Of a DNA stretch of 64,000 nucleotides, positions 11,400 through 23,399 are shown one piece after another. The position numbers were made by a program, and so were the translations under genes. The notes below the pieces were generated by a model. That model did no database searches. It was not told where the DNA came from and saw nothing but the letters and a program-made list of their open reading frames with translations. How positions within the stretch are numbered: position 1 is the first letter of the stretch; every line of letters begins with the position of its first letter. Source of the DNA: Emydura subglobosa (taxonomy: Eukaryota; Chordata; Testudines; Chelidae); the NCBI GenBank assembly GCA_007922225.1, contig ML680053.1, positions 21,636,379 to 21,700,378 of the forward strand. The letters are read 5' to 3'.

Positions 11400-11985
11400 C
11401 ACAGGTTTAGAACTGTGTGTGAAGAAATGTCTGCTGCCATGGCTGCCAGTGTGGATTCTAGGCAATTCCTGAACCACAGGGTTGCAGAAGTTTGCAGGAG
11501 AGCAAGGAGAACACCATGACATGGCGATTGCTGATTACAGGCTGATTTGGGGGAAGAGATGGCCTGATTTGGCATTATGTTTTGTCCAGTCTGCAGCATC
11601 TAACTTCAGAGGTTGTGATCTACCGGCCTTTGGGGTGATTCACTGGGGTGGAAATGACCTGGGCATTATTTCTGGTGTACACCTCACACAACATATGAGA
11701 GCAGCTTTGGACCACATCAGAGACTTGTGTCCAAGAGCTGTGATAGTTTGCTCTGATTTGGCTGAGCATCTGAATAATCACAACATCTACAACATGGAAG
11801 CTATTAAGCATTGGAAGAACATTAATCTGGAAACTGGAGGGCTCATGGCTGACCAGAAAATATGTACAATACAGCATAGAAACACTACAAGCTCTGACAC
11901 CTGACTGTTTCTTGGCAATGGGGTACATCAATTGGACCTATCTCTATCTGAGGATCTTAAACATAAAACCTTAAGTGGAACAGAA
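11400..11985 (+). pseudogene. SGNH/GDSL-hydrolase-like ORF of a retroelement, with internal stop
   Basis: The open frame at 11482-11904 (140 residues) resembles the SGNH-hydrolase proteins carried by some tyrosine-recombinase retrotransposons (Ngaro/DIRS type). The clearest block is 'VIHWGGNDLG' at residues 52-61, which contains the GxND motif, followed by an alternating helix-strand pattern. A TGA at 11902-11904 breaks the frame. In the same frame just after it, 'GVHQLD' (His codon 11926-11928) fits the catalytic histidine block. A weaker N-terminal match begins before 11482. No tyrosine recombinase or reverse transcriptase is visible nearby. CR1 ORF1 also has an SGNH esterase, but this copy is unlike the CR1 version at 39.2 kb. 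Confidence 0.55.
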
Positions 11986-14077
11986 ATCCTCTCTGAGATT
12001 CCTCTTGCTGGCCCTGCCACAAACTCTCTCCCTCCCCCAACCAGTGTGAAACACAACCAGGAACACAATTCCATTGTAACATAGTTGTCCTTTGCTTCAG
12101 GCAGTGCATTCGAATAGGGTTATAGGAAGCAGGGAAAGTATTGGCAATAGAAACATTTGTATACCAGGAAGTAAAGACTTCAGGGAGATGCATTCCCTGC
12201 TTGCGGTGGGGGAAGTAGTTACAGTGGGTGGGACCTGGCTGATTGGAGGAAGCCAGGGACTGGCTGGGTTGGGACATGACACGTATAATGCCTAAATGAC
12301 TACTCACTCCTTCCAGCAACATCTTTTCCTGTTCAGAAAACTAGGAAATTGATGGCAAAAAATGACATCAATGCAGCATTAAGGTTGCTTGCTGGTATGT
12401 TGTCCTCTTGCAGAATGCTGAGTTGAGCAAAACTCAGATTTCTACCACATAACCTTAATTTTGCATGAATATAGTATTTTGCCACTGAATTGGCTCTTCA
12501 GGTATGCCCATTGTATTAAAAAGCAGTGCAAATATCAATAGTAAACCTGCTGCTATGGACTCTGAAGGGAACAGACTAGTTAAAACCGTTTCTCATGGAC
12601 CCAGAGATGTTACCTGAATACTCTTTAAAGAGAGAGGTGGGGGGGGGGGTGTATTGCCAGGATATTTTGTTCAAGGATATGTAGTATTTGCCATCAGAAT
12701 ATGTGGCTTTGTCAATCTTTTCCATAGGAAGTGTTAAGTCTGACTTCAAAACGCTTTCTGTTTAAAAGAATCAAACAAAACATTTCTAGTCATCACTTCA
12801 AAATGAACCACTGATTCAAAATAACCTTTTTTGCCTCTGTGTCAACTTAAAATGGAAAAATGTTTTTCAACACATTGAATCATTTAATTTGAATAAAACA
12901 CATTGACATTTTTAGTTTTGACATTTCTGAATGGAAACTGTTCCGAATTTTTCATTAGGTGGAATTTTTTGACTTTCAGTCTGAATCAGAACAGAAACTA
13001 AATCTGAAATACTGAAATTTCCCACATGAGGAAAATTCCACTTCTCATCCAGCTTTTATATGCAGTATTGTTCTGAGGTTTTTAGGACCAACAGCATTCT
13101 ATTCAAGAAATACCTGTTGGTTTATCCATGCTAATTGCCATCAGGCACCTGAGTCCCCCAAAGGTGGGGACTAAGAACCAGATTCATATTTCCCCTGCTG
13201 CTCTTTTGCTCTTGGTATGCCTGTGGTCCTAAGGCCCACTGCTCCACCACCAGACAGCATTGGCCCCGGGTCAGGGTCTGAACACCAAGAACAAAGTTAG
13301 CCCATCTGGACAGACCCTGTAGCAGCCCCTGGGAAGCCAAATGGGAGAGGAGTTGGGATAGGAGTGGCATGGAGGCATGGCTGAGGCACTTCTATGCCCT
13401 GATCATTCTCAGCTGCTGCAAGTCTTGTAAGGGCTGTGATAGTGAGAAACACAAGTGTTAGGTTAGCTCATTTGGTTAAACTGAATAGGTGTAAGCTCCC
13501 TGCTGACAGTCCCATAAACACAACAGGGAGGAACTGTGCTGGGGGGCTTGAGGAGCGTCAGATGGGTGCCTCAATGAATATACTCTGTCTTTAAGTGTGT
13601 GTAGATCTTGCTGACTGGTGGGTTTTACTATGTCTTCCAGCTAATGTATGTAATGTTGTCTGTGTCTTAAAAGATAAGTAATAGGGTATCATTTCTGGTA
13701 AAACAATGGGCATAGACATCTCAATAAGGAAATGGGATTTTACAATCCCATCCTCACATTTGTTTTCATTTTGACATGTATTTGTCACTTATATAGTTGG
13801 TGATAGTAACTTTTATCCTTAATGTGGATCAGTGACCTACCAGTCACACCTACTTATGATGGATCACCAGCCCAAACTCAGGAGGAATTTCATCAGAGTC
13901 TGTAAGTTCATCCTAATTTTGAGCCTGATTCTGTGCTCTCTGGGAGGTGCTGACCTCCCTTGACTTCTTGCGACCCTTAGGTGCAGCTCAGTGACTTGGG
14001 CCCACAATTTGGGCATCTCTTGAGTTGTAGAAGGCTGAAACAATAATGGTTCATGTGGCAATGTAATAGATTCCTAT
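11986..14077. other. unassigned sequence with AT-rich section
   Basis: No gene recognised. Around 12770-13040 the sequence is rich in 'gaaa', 'ttttc' and 'ttcattt' words and ends 'ctcatccagctttta', resembling an old AT-rich fold-back repeat. A G-run lies at 12639-12649. Confidence 0.35.
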
Positions 14078-15169
14078 CACGAGTACATCAGAAGCAGGAA
14101 GCCTGATAAACAGCCAGTGGGGCCACTGGATGATCAAGATGCTAAAGGAGAACTGAAGGAAGATAAGGCTATTGTAGAGAAACTAAATGAATTCTTTGTA
14201 TCCATCTTCATGGCTGAGGATGTGAGGGAGATTCTCTAACCTGAGCCATTCACTTTAGGTGACAAATCTGAGGAATTGTCCCAGATTAAGGTGTCATTAC
14301 AATAGGTTTTGGAACAAACTGATAAACAGTAATCAGTCATCAGGACTAGATGGTATGCACCCAAGAGTTCTGAAGGAACTTAAATGTGAAATTGCAGAAC
14401 TCCTAACTGTGGTATGTACCCTATCATTTAAATCAGCTTTTGTACCAGATGACTGGAAGATAGCTAATGTGACACCAAGCTTAAAAAAAGGCTCCGGAGG
14501 CAATCCTGAAAATTACAGGCTGGTAAACCTAACTTCAGTACAAGGAAAATTGGTTGAAACTATAATAAAGGACAGAATTATCAGACACATAGATGAATAC
14601 AATTTATTGGGGAAAGTAAACATGTTTTTTGTAAAGGGAAATCATGCCTCACCAATCTACTAGAATTCTTTGATGGGGTCAACAAGCATGGGGATAAAGG
14701 TGACCTAGTGGATATAGTGTGCTTAGATTTTCAGAAAGCTTTTGAAAAGGTCCCTCACCAAAGGACCTTAAGCAAAGTAAGTGGTCATAGGTTAAGAGGG
14801 ATCCTCTCCTGAATCAGTAACTGGTTAAAAGATAGGAAACTAAGGGTAGGAATAAATGATAAGCTTTCAGAATGGAGAGAGGTAAATAGTGGTGTCTGTC
14901 AGTACTGGGACTAGTTCTGTTCAACATATTCATAAATCTGGAAAAAAGGGTAAACAATGAGTTGGCAAAATTTGCAGATGATCCAAAACTATTCAAGATA
15001 TTATGTTCAAAGCAGACTGTGAAGAATTACAAAGGGATGTCAGAAAACTGGGTGACTGGGCAACAAAATGGCAGATGACATTCAATGTCAATAAATGCAA
15101 AGTAATGCACATTAGAAAACATAATCCCAACTATAGATATAAAATGATGGGGGTCTAAATTAGCTGTTA

Positions 15170-15174
15170 CCACT
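15170..15174. repeat. 5 bp target-site duplication, left copy
   Basis: 'ccact', repeated at 16161-16165 immediately outside the TG..CA insertion. Confidence 0.85.
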
Positions 15175-16160
15175 TGTAGAAGATCCCCCTGGAGGGAGCG
15201 GCACCAATGAGTCTTCCTCTGCATCAATCTCAGAGGGAGGCCACACCTCCCGGGTCCTATGCCCTTCGGGGAGTCTGAATTAAGGGGCCGCCTCCAACCC
15301 TCACTAGGGCGAGCCTTGGTTCAGGCCGCTCCTCTGGGGGAACAGTCTCTTGCCCCATGGGGCGTGCCAGCAGTCTATGGTCCGGCCCTCGGTCAGGGAT
15401 GGGAAACAGCCCTCAGCAGGGTGAGGAAACAGTCTATAGCCTAGCCTCCATGGAGGGCAGGCCAGCAAACAGTCTCGAGCCCCAGGCAGGGCGAAGAAGC
15501 AGTCTCTCGCCTAGCCCGTTGGGAGGGCAGGCAAGAAACAGTCTTGCACCCTAGACAAGGTGAGACAGCAGTCTCTGGCCTGGCCCTTCGGTAGGGCAGG
15601 GCAGGTAGTAACGGACAGGTTCTGGTGCTCAGCCGGCATTCACCCCAGGTCGGGGTGAGGGAAGAGGGATGCGGGCCTACCCGTCTCCACTGCGTCCCAG
15701 CCCAGGGCCCTGTCAATGACAGGGTGTCCCGTCACTGGGTCAGCGGAGCTCCGGCTGAAATGGGGTCCTCTGCGGAGGGCAGTTCCTCTAAGTCCTCAAG
15801 CCCCCAGGCAGTAGGCAGCTCAGGCAGGTCCTCAGGGTCCCAGGCAGCTCGGGCAGGCCTTCCTCCGGGTCATACGGTTCAGGTAGCTCCTCCGGATCTG
15901 CAGGGCTCCACGCCATGGGTAGATCTGGAAGTGTCTCCTCTGGGTGGACGTTGGGCACGATCCAAGGCTCGAGCACCAAGGGAGAGGCTTCCTTCTCCCT
16001 CAGCCGCTGGCCCCTAACTGAGTGAGCAGGCCTGGGTTTTAAAGGCCTAGCCCACCTACCTGCTTCTTGTCAGGTGTTGTCTTTCTGGGTTCCAACCCCC
16101 AGGGGGTGTTTGGCTCCCCTCCGTGTCAATCTCAGAGGGAGGCCACACCTCCGGGCTACA
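15175..16160 (-). mobile_element. solo LTR, 986 bp, inserted in CR1
   Basis: Its termini are TGTAG...CTACA, and the flanking 5 bp duplication is CCACT. Deleting the block restores contiguous CR1, which matches the undisturbed copy near 62.87 kb. It has no primer-binding site, polypurine tract or gene, so it is a solo LTR left by recombination. Orientation is inferred as minus because that strand has a TATA-like 'cctttaaaac' about 120 bp inside one end. The block is GC-rich. It contains an exact 27 bp direct repeat near both ends (15224-15250 and 16126-16152) and a ~70 bp-period minisatellite at 15341-15575. Confidence 0.85.
15341..15575. repeat. minisatellite inside the LTR, ~70 bp period
   Basis: The word 'RRCAGTCT' recurs at 15341, 15369, 15428, 15468, 15498, 15538 and 15567, with a variant at 15405. 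Alternating spacings of about 40 and 30 bp give a 70 bp compound unit. Confidence 0.7.
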
Positions 16161-16165
16161 CCACT
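16161..16165. repeat. 5 bp target-site duplication, right copy
   Basis: 'ccact', see 15170-15174. Confidence 0.85.
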
Positions 16166-16958
16166 CAAGAAAGAGATCTTGGAGTCATTGTGGATAGTTC
16201 TCTGAAAACGTCCACTCAATATGCAGTGGCAGTCAAAAAGGCTAACAGAATGTTGGGAATCATTAGAAAAGGGATAGATAATAGGAGAGAAAATATCATA
16301 TTGCCTCTTTATAAATCCCTGGTATGCCCACATTTTGATTGCTGCATGCAGATCTGGTCACCCCCATCTCAAAAAAGATATATTAGAATTGGAAAAGGTA
16401 CAGAAAAGGGCAACTAAATGATGAGGGGTATAGAAAAGCTTCTGTATGAGGAGAGATTAATAAGACTGGGACTTTTCAGCTTGGAAAAGAGATGACTAAG
16501 GGGAGACATGACAGAAGTCTATAAAATCATTACTGGTTTTTGGAAAAGTAAAAGAGGAAGTGTTATTTATGCCTTTTCATAACACAAGAGCTAGGGATCA
16601 CCAAATGAAATTAACAGGCAGCAGGTTTAAAATGAACAAAATGAAGTATTTCTTCACATAACACTGTCAACCTGTGGAACTCCTTGCCAGAGGATGTTGT
16701 GAAGGCCAAGACTATAATGGGGTTCAAAAAAGAACTAGGTAAGTTCATGACGGATAGGTCCATTGATGGCTATTAGCCAGGATAGGCAGAGATTGGTGTT
16801 TGCCAGAGGCTGGGAATGGCTGACGGGAAGGATCACTTGATTACCTGATCTATTCATTCCCTCTGAAGCACCTGGAATTGGCCACTGTCAGAAGACAGGA
16901 TACTGGACTAGATGGACCATTGGTCTGACCTAGTATAACTATTTTTATGTTCTTATGA

Positions 16959-17095
16959 TGTGTGATGAAAAGTTTGAAATAGATTTGTGCCATAGCTGCA
17001 AGCATTCACTCAGCTTTCCTTTAAAAGGTCACCGTCCTTCAAATCCCTCTACAAGGGAAGCCACATTTTCTCACTTTCTGTATTCATCAGGTTTT

Positions 17096-17146
<51 letters not shown>

Positions 17147-18435
17147 AGATCTGAATCATCTAGAAGAAAGAAACTACTAAGGCATAATTACAGAAATAAT
17201 TTGAATATACTGAAGCTTACTTGCTTGAGGGACCCTACTAATTATTAGGCCCACACTCTGTCCCACCAGAGTCATAAAAGACCTCTACCATGTTCAGACA
17301 TGAAAGTAAAATTGTAATCATCTCAGGATGAGCAGAAATACTAACTGACACTGAGGCTCCATTTAATTCAATTATTTATTTGGCAATGGTGGTGGTATTC
17401 TGCTAACTCTGAAACGAAGTTACACATTTCCATGACTCAGAATCAGAAAAGGCTATTCACTGTCCTGAAGTTTGAGAAGATTTTGAAGCAGTCCCGATTT
17501 CACTCTGAAATAAAACTTTCTTTCCCTTAAACTCTCACTACCAAGTTTTTTGGAGTTTTCAAACTGTTTATTGTTTTTAAGCATCACACACAGCACCAGA
17601 AGTACCAGCCAAATTTCTAGGAATGTTAACACAATAAAGTCTGGATATCAAAACAGGAAACATATGGCAGTTGTATCTGCATTGGGCAGCATGTGATGTA
17701 ACAGTATGTAAACATTGCCTTCCACTTCTCACCTTTGGGGAATAAGTATGATTGTCCTAATGCTGCCAAGGAAACGCTTCATAGATCTTGGTGGACCGCA
17801 GAGGTTGAGTATTTTTCTGTCTCTGTGGAGTATTGAGGGCTACAGCACTCAATCTGAAAAGCTAATTTTCCATCATGGCTGTTAATCAGTGTTTCAGTGC
17901 ATTTTGCCGTGGTGGAAGACTAACCTGCAGACAGATCATTTTGCCAACAGCACCTCCACATTCTGAATAGTTTCTTGTTGACCATGAGAAATAATTTTGA
18001 GTGATGTTATTCCTATGTGACTTCAAGATTTTGTTGGGAGCATGTGCTTCAGTTCAGATCCATAACAGCAGTTGCCTTTAAAGAATTATCTTTTGTATAA
18101 CCTCCAATCTGAATTCACTACATCTCTAGAATATCTTCTAGTCTCTCACTATTAATGTCCTTTAACATTAGTCAGCCTAAAGCACTTTCTAGGCATTTTT
18201 CATTTATGTAAAATAATTACATGCCCTATGAAAATAGGCCTGGCAAAATTGATGTGGGAATGTTTTGTATGTTCAGAGCATGAAGGGGAGAGGTTGGTGA
18301 GTATTCGAGCTGTTTTTGTAATGATATCTCAAACACCCTATCTATTCCCTGGCATTTATAGCCTGAAGGGACCAGAGAGCAGCAAAAGCAGGGGAGGTTT
18401 GGTGAAACTTGAACAGATGAATTTTGGTTTGGAGA
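16959..18435. other. unassigned sequence containing a TG microsatellite
   Basis: Apart from the TG tract listed separately, no gene or classifiable repeat is recognised. Confidence 0.4.
17099..17145. repeat. (TG)n microsatellite
   Basis: About 23 TG units. The alternating Cys-Val open frame across it is an artefact. Confidence 0.95.
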
Positions 18436-18672
18436 GATGGGATGGTACACTGGTTAGAACACTAGCCTGAAACTCAGAAGACCAGAGCTCCATTTCCCCC
18501 TCCCATCCCAAACTTCCTGTATGGAGTTGGACAAGTCACTTGGGGTCTCTCTTCCTCAGTTTCCTATCCATAAAAACAGAAATTACAGCACTTGTCTAAC
18601 TCACAAGGAGCTGTGTGGTCAAATACATGAAAGATTGTAAGGTATTTAGGTTATGGGGGCTGTATAAATTCT
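18436..18672 (+). mobile_element. MIR-family SINE
   Basis: The head is tRNA-like, with an A-box-like 'tggttagaacactagcc'. The body holds the diagnostic 'ggacaagtcacttgg...cctcagtttcc' core and a weak 'cacaaggagctgtgtggt' segment. The order and spacing match MIR SINEs, which are ancient in amniotes. It is much diverged and certainly immobile. Confidence 0.75.
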
Positions 18673-19309
18673 TGAGATAGATTCATAGTCTGGACTGGTA
18701 GAACTTTACAACCTTCTCCTGTTCACTGCCACAGTTACACTGGGTCCTACCTGTTTTACTCTCCAGGAAACAGATTGCCGTGATTGTGCTGTAATCTCTA
18801 ACAGGTGAAACACCAGCAGGTGGGAAACTGGGACACTAGTCATAGAAAGCTGATTCTGAACCTGATGGACTGTGGCAGAAGCTGTTGAATCTTTTGTTGT
18901 GTTTATGAAGGAGGCCAAGAGGTCTTTCACCTCTGCCATAGTTCCTGCCATGTTGCTACCAGCAGAATTGTTCCAGAAAATGATACTTCTATCAACCTGA
19001 ACTGTCTTTTGCTTCCTGATGTGAGGAGCAGTTCTCTTATTTCACAGAGAAGTTCTGTTGAGTTTGAGACAGTCTCTCTAGCTCTGAAGAAGAGAGAGAA
19101 GTAGTTTTACCACCCTCCCTGATGGAATTTGACTCAGTCATGCAAACAGATGTTCTGAAATTGAGAGATCTGTGTCATCACATCCAAAACTGATCCATGC
19201 CCATTGAGGATGGTGGAAGGACATAGGCATTGTGGACTCAAGTACACCTATCTAAAGGAGGGCATCCTAGGAGCCATCTTAACAAATGACATGTTCACAC
19301 AGGAACTTG
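18673..19309. other. unassigned, possibly more of the LINE relic that follows
   Basis: No motif is firm enough to name. It may be upstream sequence of the L2-like fragment. Confidence 0.3.
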
Positions 19310-19545
19310 ACACCAGTGATCTCACTGACCACTGCACAGCTTATAATTAATTCTTCTTGGGCAATACAATTGACAGGGTGGTGGTGAGACAACTCCAACA
19401 CCTAATCACTGCTAAATCTTAGATCCCTTCCAGAATTGGCTTGATACCTGGCTCTGATATGGAAAACATGGTGGTTGCCATGACAAACAATCTCCTACTG
19501 CCCATGGACAATGGCTAAACATTCCAGTTAATACTGGGCTCCTCC
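19310..19545 (+). pseudogene. L2/CR1-group LINE reverse-transcriptase relic
   Basis: The plus-strand frame starting at the 'gac' codon at 19372 reads RVVVRQLQHL. This corresponds to the motif before 'dpfQsGFR..hstEtAL' in L2-like reverse transcriptases. After one stop it continues with 'MTNNLLLPMDNG', matching the 'ndlL.a.D.G' block in the correct spacing. The QSGFR block itself is eroded, and several substitutions and stops mark an old copy. An L2 versus other CR1-group assignment cannot be settled by eye. Confidence 0.5.
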
Positions 19546-20344
19546 GCTTTATAACTAGGCTTGGAAGGATTAGATTTTTACTGGGAAATGTGTGTAAATG
19601 TTTATTTTACCAAGCACACACAAGCCAATGACGATATATTTCCATCCTTAACAATTTAAATGTACAGATAGGCAAAGTAAGAAATGCTGTTGAAAACGTA
19701 TTAGTTAGATGTAAGGATATTTACTTTGTATATTTTGACATGTGATGTTGACAATTCATATTTGTTATAAAGCTTTAACTTTTTGAATCTGTCTATTGTC
19801 ATTCACTAACCATTGCCACTAACCCTTCCATAATTTTCCACAGCCATGAAATTTAAATGGATAAACATTGAAAAAAATGCTTTAAAATAAAAATTGATAT
19901 TATCTGTCAAATTCATATTAAAACTGAATTCTGCAAAGCCTTTTTATAACCCTTTCTGCATGAAGAGGTTCATCTCCATATCAGAGAGATGGTGGTATTG
20001 CAAAGAATTGTTTAATATGCTTATCGCTTTTGTCACTAATACTAAAAATATGAAATGGCACTAGACTTGGATACCTCAATGTGGGTAATGCATGTCAGTC
20101 ACGTTCAGGTTGGAATTGCTCAGAAATTGTTCTTATACATAAAGCTGCTTTATCAAAAGCCCTCTGCTATCACATTAGAGCAACCTTTTGGCATTCCCAG
20201 GTCAATTGTTCAGATGCACAGGAAAGGAGAAATGTAACACAATGCACTGACCACTGCTTATCTCTCCTTATCATGCTGATCATTATTGTCTCTGTTTATG
20301 CTCTCCCTGTCTGCTGCATCCACTTGCTGTCTATCACCTGTACC
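19546..20344. other. unassigned AT-rich sequence
   Basis: No gene or classifiable repeat recognised. Confidence 0.4.
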
Positions 20345-20462
20345 TAGATTGCAAGTTTTCTGGGGCAGGGACTATTGATGTTTGTATAATGCTGGATGCA
20401 TTGGTATCCTGATCCCTAATTAGAGTCTCTAGACACTACTGCAATACAAATATTAATAACAC
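20345..20462 (+). repeat. L2-type 3' end
   Basis: Contains 'gattgcaagttttctggggc', 'agggac', then 'aatgctggatgca' and 'caatacaaatattaataa', in the order typical of L2 termini. Confidence 0.6.
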
Positions 20463-22764
20463 AAACTTGTTATCACTGGATGATAAAAAGGCAAATATAA
20501 GCAGTAAGCTTTTGTTTTTCTCCCATGAGAAATACATCTGGGAGCTCTTGTTTGGAAAACAAATTCTCCCAGAAAAATCTCAGAACAATTTAACATGATT
20601 TTCAGAAGCGTCTAGAGACTTCAATCCCCCCAGTCTTCGGAAACTCAATTTAAGACACCTTAAAGGAGCCTGATTTTCAGATGGCAGATGCTGAGCAATT
20701 CACAAAAATGGAGGAAACCAAACTCACTAGTCACTTTAGAAAATCTTGGCCAGTTTTTCTGTGACAATTGACTGCAATTGCAATGTTATTGTCTTACACA
20801 CATTCCACTTTTCTTATTGTATCCATGGGCAGAGCTAAAGCAAGATCTGTTTATCTTATAGGGAATGAATCCAAAAGTATTAGAAAAGCAGAGTGGCACT
20901 TGGCAGCAGGGTGAGCACAATAGCTCATATAGTTTAAACAGCACAACAACAGCACAGGAATTTCTTTTCCAGTTGAGGAGACACAACAAATTGATCTTAG
21001 AAGCTTTCAGGAAGAAAAATGGTAAAAATAACTAATTTACCTGATTTATGTGGGCCATTACCTATGTACTAATATGTCAGATTCAACCTGGGTTGTAAAT
21101 TTTATAACACAAAGAAGACAATTAAGGAAAAACAGGCAAGAAAATGAATGAATCTACATTTTACTAATTTCTTTCTTTAAATGATTTTTCCCCTCTCCTT
21201 TTAGACAAAAACTCCTTCATGGCAGCTTAATTTTCTATCTGGACTTGTTTGTCGTTTGTGTCCTGTGCTTCATTCATTTGATATAATCTTGATCACCAGC
21301 CTATGCAGGTTGTTACATTCTCTTCTTGCAGCCTCTGTTCCCTGGTTATCTCATTTCTTGTACTGGGGTCAGGGAGTTTTAGATAAAATTAGACTTAAAT
21401 ATCTTATGACTCAGCCAGTCTCCCCCCACACAACCCGCTTTCTTGTTAGGTGGTGGTACTGCAGGGGTCACAGGCTGTATCATGTCTGAGAGGGAGCCCT
21501 ATTCTTCTCCTGTAACTCCAACTAGTGGGGAACTGTTGTGAGAGAATAAAAGAGGTCCTGATTTTACTTATGTGCAGCCCCTGTACAAGGACTGAGTTGG
21601 TGTACAGGGGCCAAAACACATGGAATGGACACTTGGGATGCTCCTAACACCGGGTCTATCCCAGCCGTCAAAGAGGCGGTAAAATAGCCCTATGCCATTC
21701 CTCCCTAGCAGCCCTCAGCATAGGGGTATGCCAGCAGCAAGAGGAGTGACTGAAGCAAACTGTGTTATGGCTAGCCTGGGCTGCTGAAATGACCTGTAGT
21801 AGGACAAGACAGGCAGCCACAAGTCAATGAAGCTGCAGCAGTGATCCAGACAGTAAAATCATCCTGCTTCTCTAACTACCTCTCTTATCTGGAGATTACC
21901 AGATAAATCCTTTCTCACGTAAGTGTTCCATTCTAAATAACAATAGTGGTGGAGTTTTCCTGCCTTAAAGGAAGTTGGTGACGCGTCGTCTGAATTGTTC
22001 TGTCTCAAACATTCATGCAGCGCATGCCTGATAGAACGTACAACGTTTATCAAACTGTTGCGACACTCGTGCCGTGATTCACCGTCCTAGTCAGTCTGGT
22101 TCCTAAGAGTGTCTGTCATGCCTGTAATGTGCATATGAGTGCCACTGACAAAGATGGTGCAGACAGTGCAGTATTCAAGAGTTCTCCTGCACAGCAGTGG
22201 AGACTATAGCACTATTATGCCAAAGTAACTGGCATCTGGATTTTTTTTGTTGGACCTTAATGAGATGGTGAGTAGCTTTAAGATTAGCACAAAATGATGC
22301 CAGATGACTTTCGATGTTTTATTCTTCTATAACATGTGAAGTTTTTCCACAGACTCCAGCCACCAGAGCATATGCAGAAATTCGCCTTTGCAGTTCAAAT
22401 CACACTACACATTAAATGATAGGATGTCATACCTTCGGTTTCTCCCTTTCTGAGGGAAGCTTTAAAGGATGATAAATATTTGTTTAAGCAGTGCGGAGCC
22501 ATATACACATTTGCCTAATGGCATGCAGGGTGATGTGATGCATGGTAATTACTTGTAACCTGATAAAACTGAAATGCAAGAGTATGCTAATGACTACAAA
22601 TACTGTCCTCATGCTGGAAGAACCAACAATGCCTTCCTGGTTCCTTAATAAATGGCACTATATGGAAAAAAGAGAAAGTGTTTTGGGGAGAAATAGAACT
22701 GGAAACAAGAGACATCTTTAAGGTTTGGGGCATCCCTTCTCATCTCTGACAAATAGTAATTGAA
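20463..22764. other. unassigned sequence
   Basis: No gene recognised. It contains a small perfect hairpin at 21577-21611, listed separately. Confidence 0.4.
21577..21611. repeat. 11 bp perfect inverted repeat
   Basis: 'gcccctgtaca' at 21577-21587 pairs with 'tgtacaggggc' at 21601-21611, with a 13 bp loop. Probably the core of an old fold-back element. Confidence 0.6.
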
Positions 22765-23035
22765 AACCTTAAGGTCTGCTCCTGCTAGGTGCTTAGAGCC
22801 TCCTTTGATGGGTTGAGCTCCCTAAACTCCCACTGCTTTCAGTAGGAGCAGAGGATGCTCAGTAGTTCACGTGACCAAACAAAGTCAGACCAGATATGTA
22901 AGGTGTTGAACACTGAGCTCCCCAAGGCACTGGGTATACACCATATATCAACTCTTCTCAATAACAGGCTCTTAGAACCAGATCGTCAAAGGTATCGAGG
23001 CATCTACCTCCCATTGATTTCTTTGAAGAGCTGGG
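22765..23035. repeat. fragments of short fold-back elements
   Basis: 'ggtctgctcctgctaggtgc' and 'actcccactgctttcagtag' at 22772-22851, and 'tcaaaggtatcgaggcat' with 'tcccattgatttc' at 22987-23024, look like half-palindromes related to the complete element at 23231. Confidence 0.35.
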
Positions 23036-23230
23036 ACTTGGTGTTTGTCTACATGCTCAGTAAGACTGATTTGTTGCTACTTGCCTTGATAACAATCGAC
23101 AAAGACAAGTAGCACTTTGGTGACTGAGATATGGGACAAGAAAGTTAACAGTTAAGAGTAAATGAGACAGGAATTTGGAACAGTGTGAAAATGTTTAGTT
23201 AAACTTCTATTCAATATACATTTAAGAACC

Positions 23231-23322
23231 TAAGGCCCTGATCCTCAAAGGTATTCAGACACCTAACTCCCATTGGCTTCAATAGGAGGTAGGTGCCTAA
23301 ATTCCTTTGAGGAACTGGCCTA
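23231..23322. mobile_element. palindromic fold-back MITE
   Basis: A 92 bp near-palindrome runs from 'taaggcc' to 'ggccta' and can fold into one long hairpin. The left arm 'cctcaaaggtattcagacac' pairs with the right arm 'gtgcctaaattcctttgagg' around a central 'cccattggcttcaatagg'. It has no coding capacity. Elements of this type are common in sauropsid genomes; I do not know an autonomous parent. Confidence 0.65.
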
Positions 23323-23399
23323 AGAGTGAAATCCTGCACCCATTGATGTCAATTTTAGTTCTTCCATTAAGCTCATTGGGGCTAGGATTTCATTTTAAG

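Larger units (their letters stand above)
14078..16958 (+). mobile_element. CR1 LINE (TTCTTATG-tailed lineage), split by a solo LTR
   Basis: Starts within the linker before the reverse transcriptase ('gtacatcagaagcaggaagc') and runs through the fingers, palm and FADD motif (about 14967-14978). It is interrupted at 15175-16160 and resumes with 'actcaagaaagagatcttgg'. It continues through the thumb-like region and ends at about 16955 with 'ttatgttcttatg'. The open frame 14259-14663 covers the fingers, with 'SSGLDGMHPRVLKEL' near its start. Stops and frameshifts are present. Fragments of the same lineage lie at 29.6 and 62.3 kb. Confidence 0.92.

Noticed and set aside
13455..13500. tRNA-like 'ggttagctcatttggttaaa'
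   Set aside because: There is an A-box resemblance only; no B box, anticodon stem or acceptor stem could be paired.
15180..16080. Possible CpG island or promoter
   Set aside because: It lies wholly inside a solo LTR with a target duplication inside a CR1.
16955..17248. Cys-Val repeat open frame
   Set aside because: Produced by the (TG)n microsatellite.
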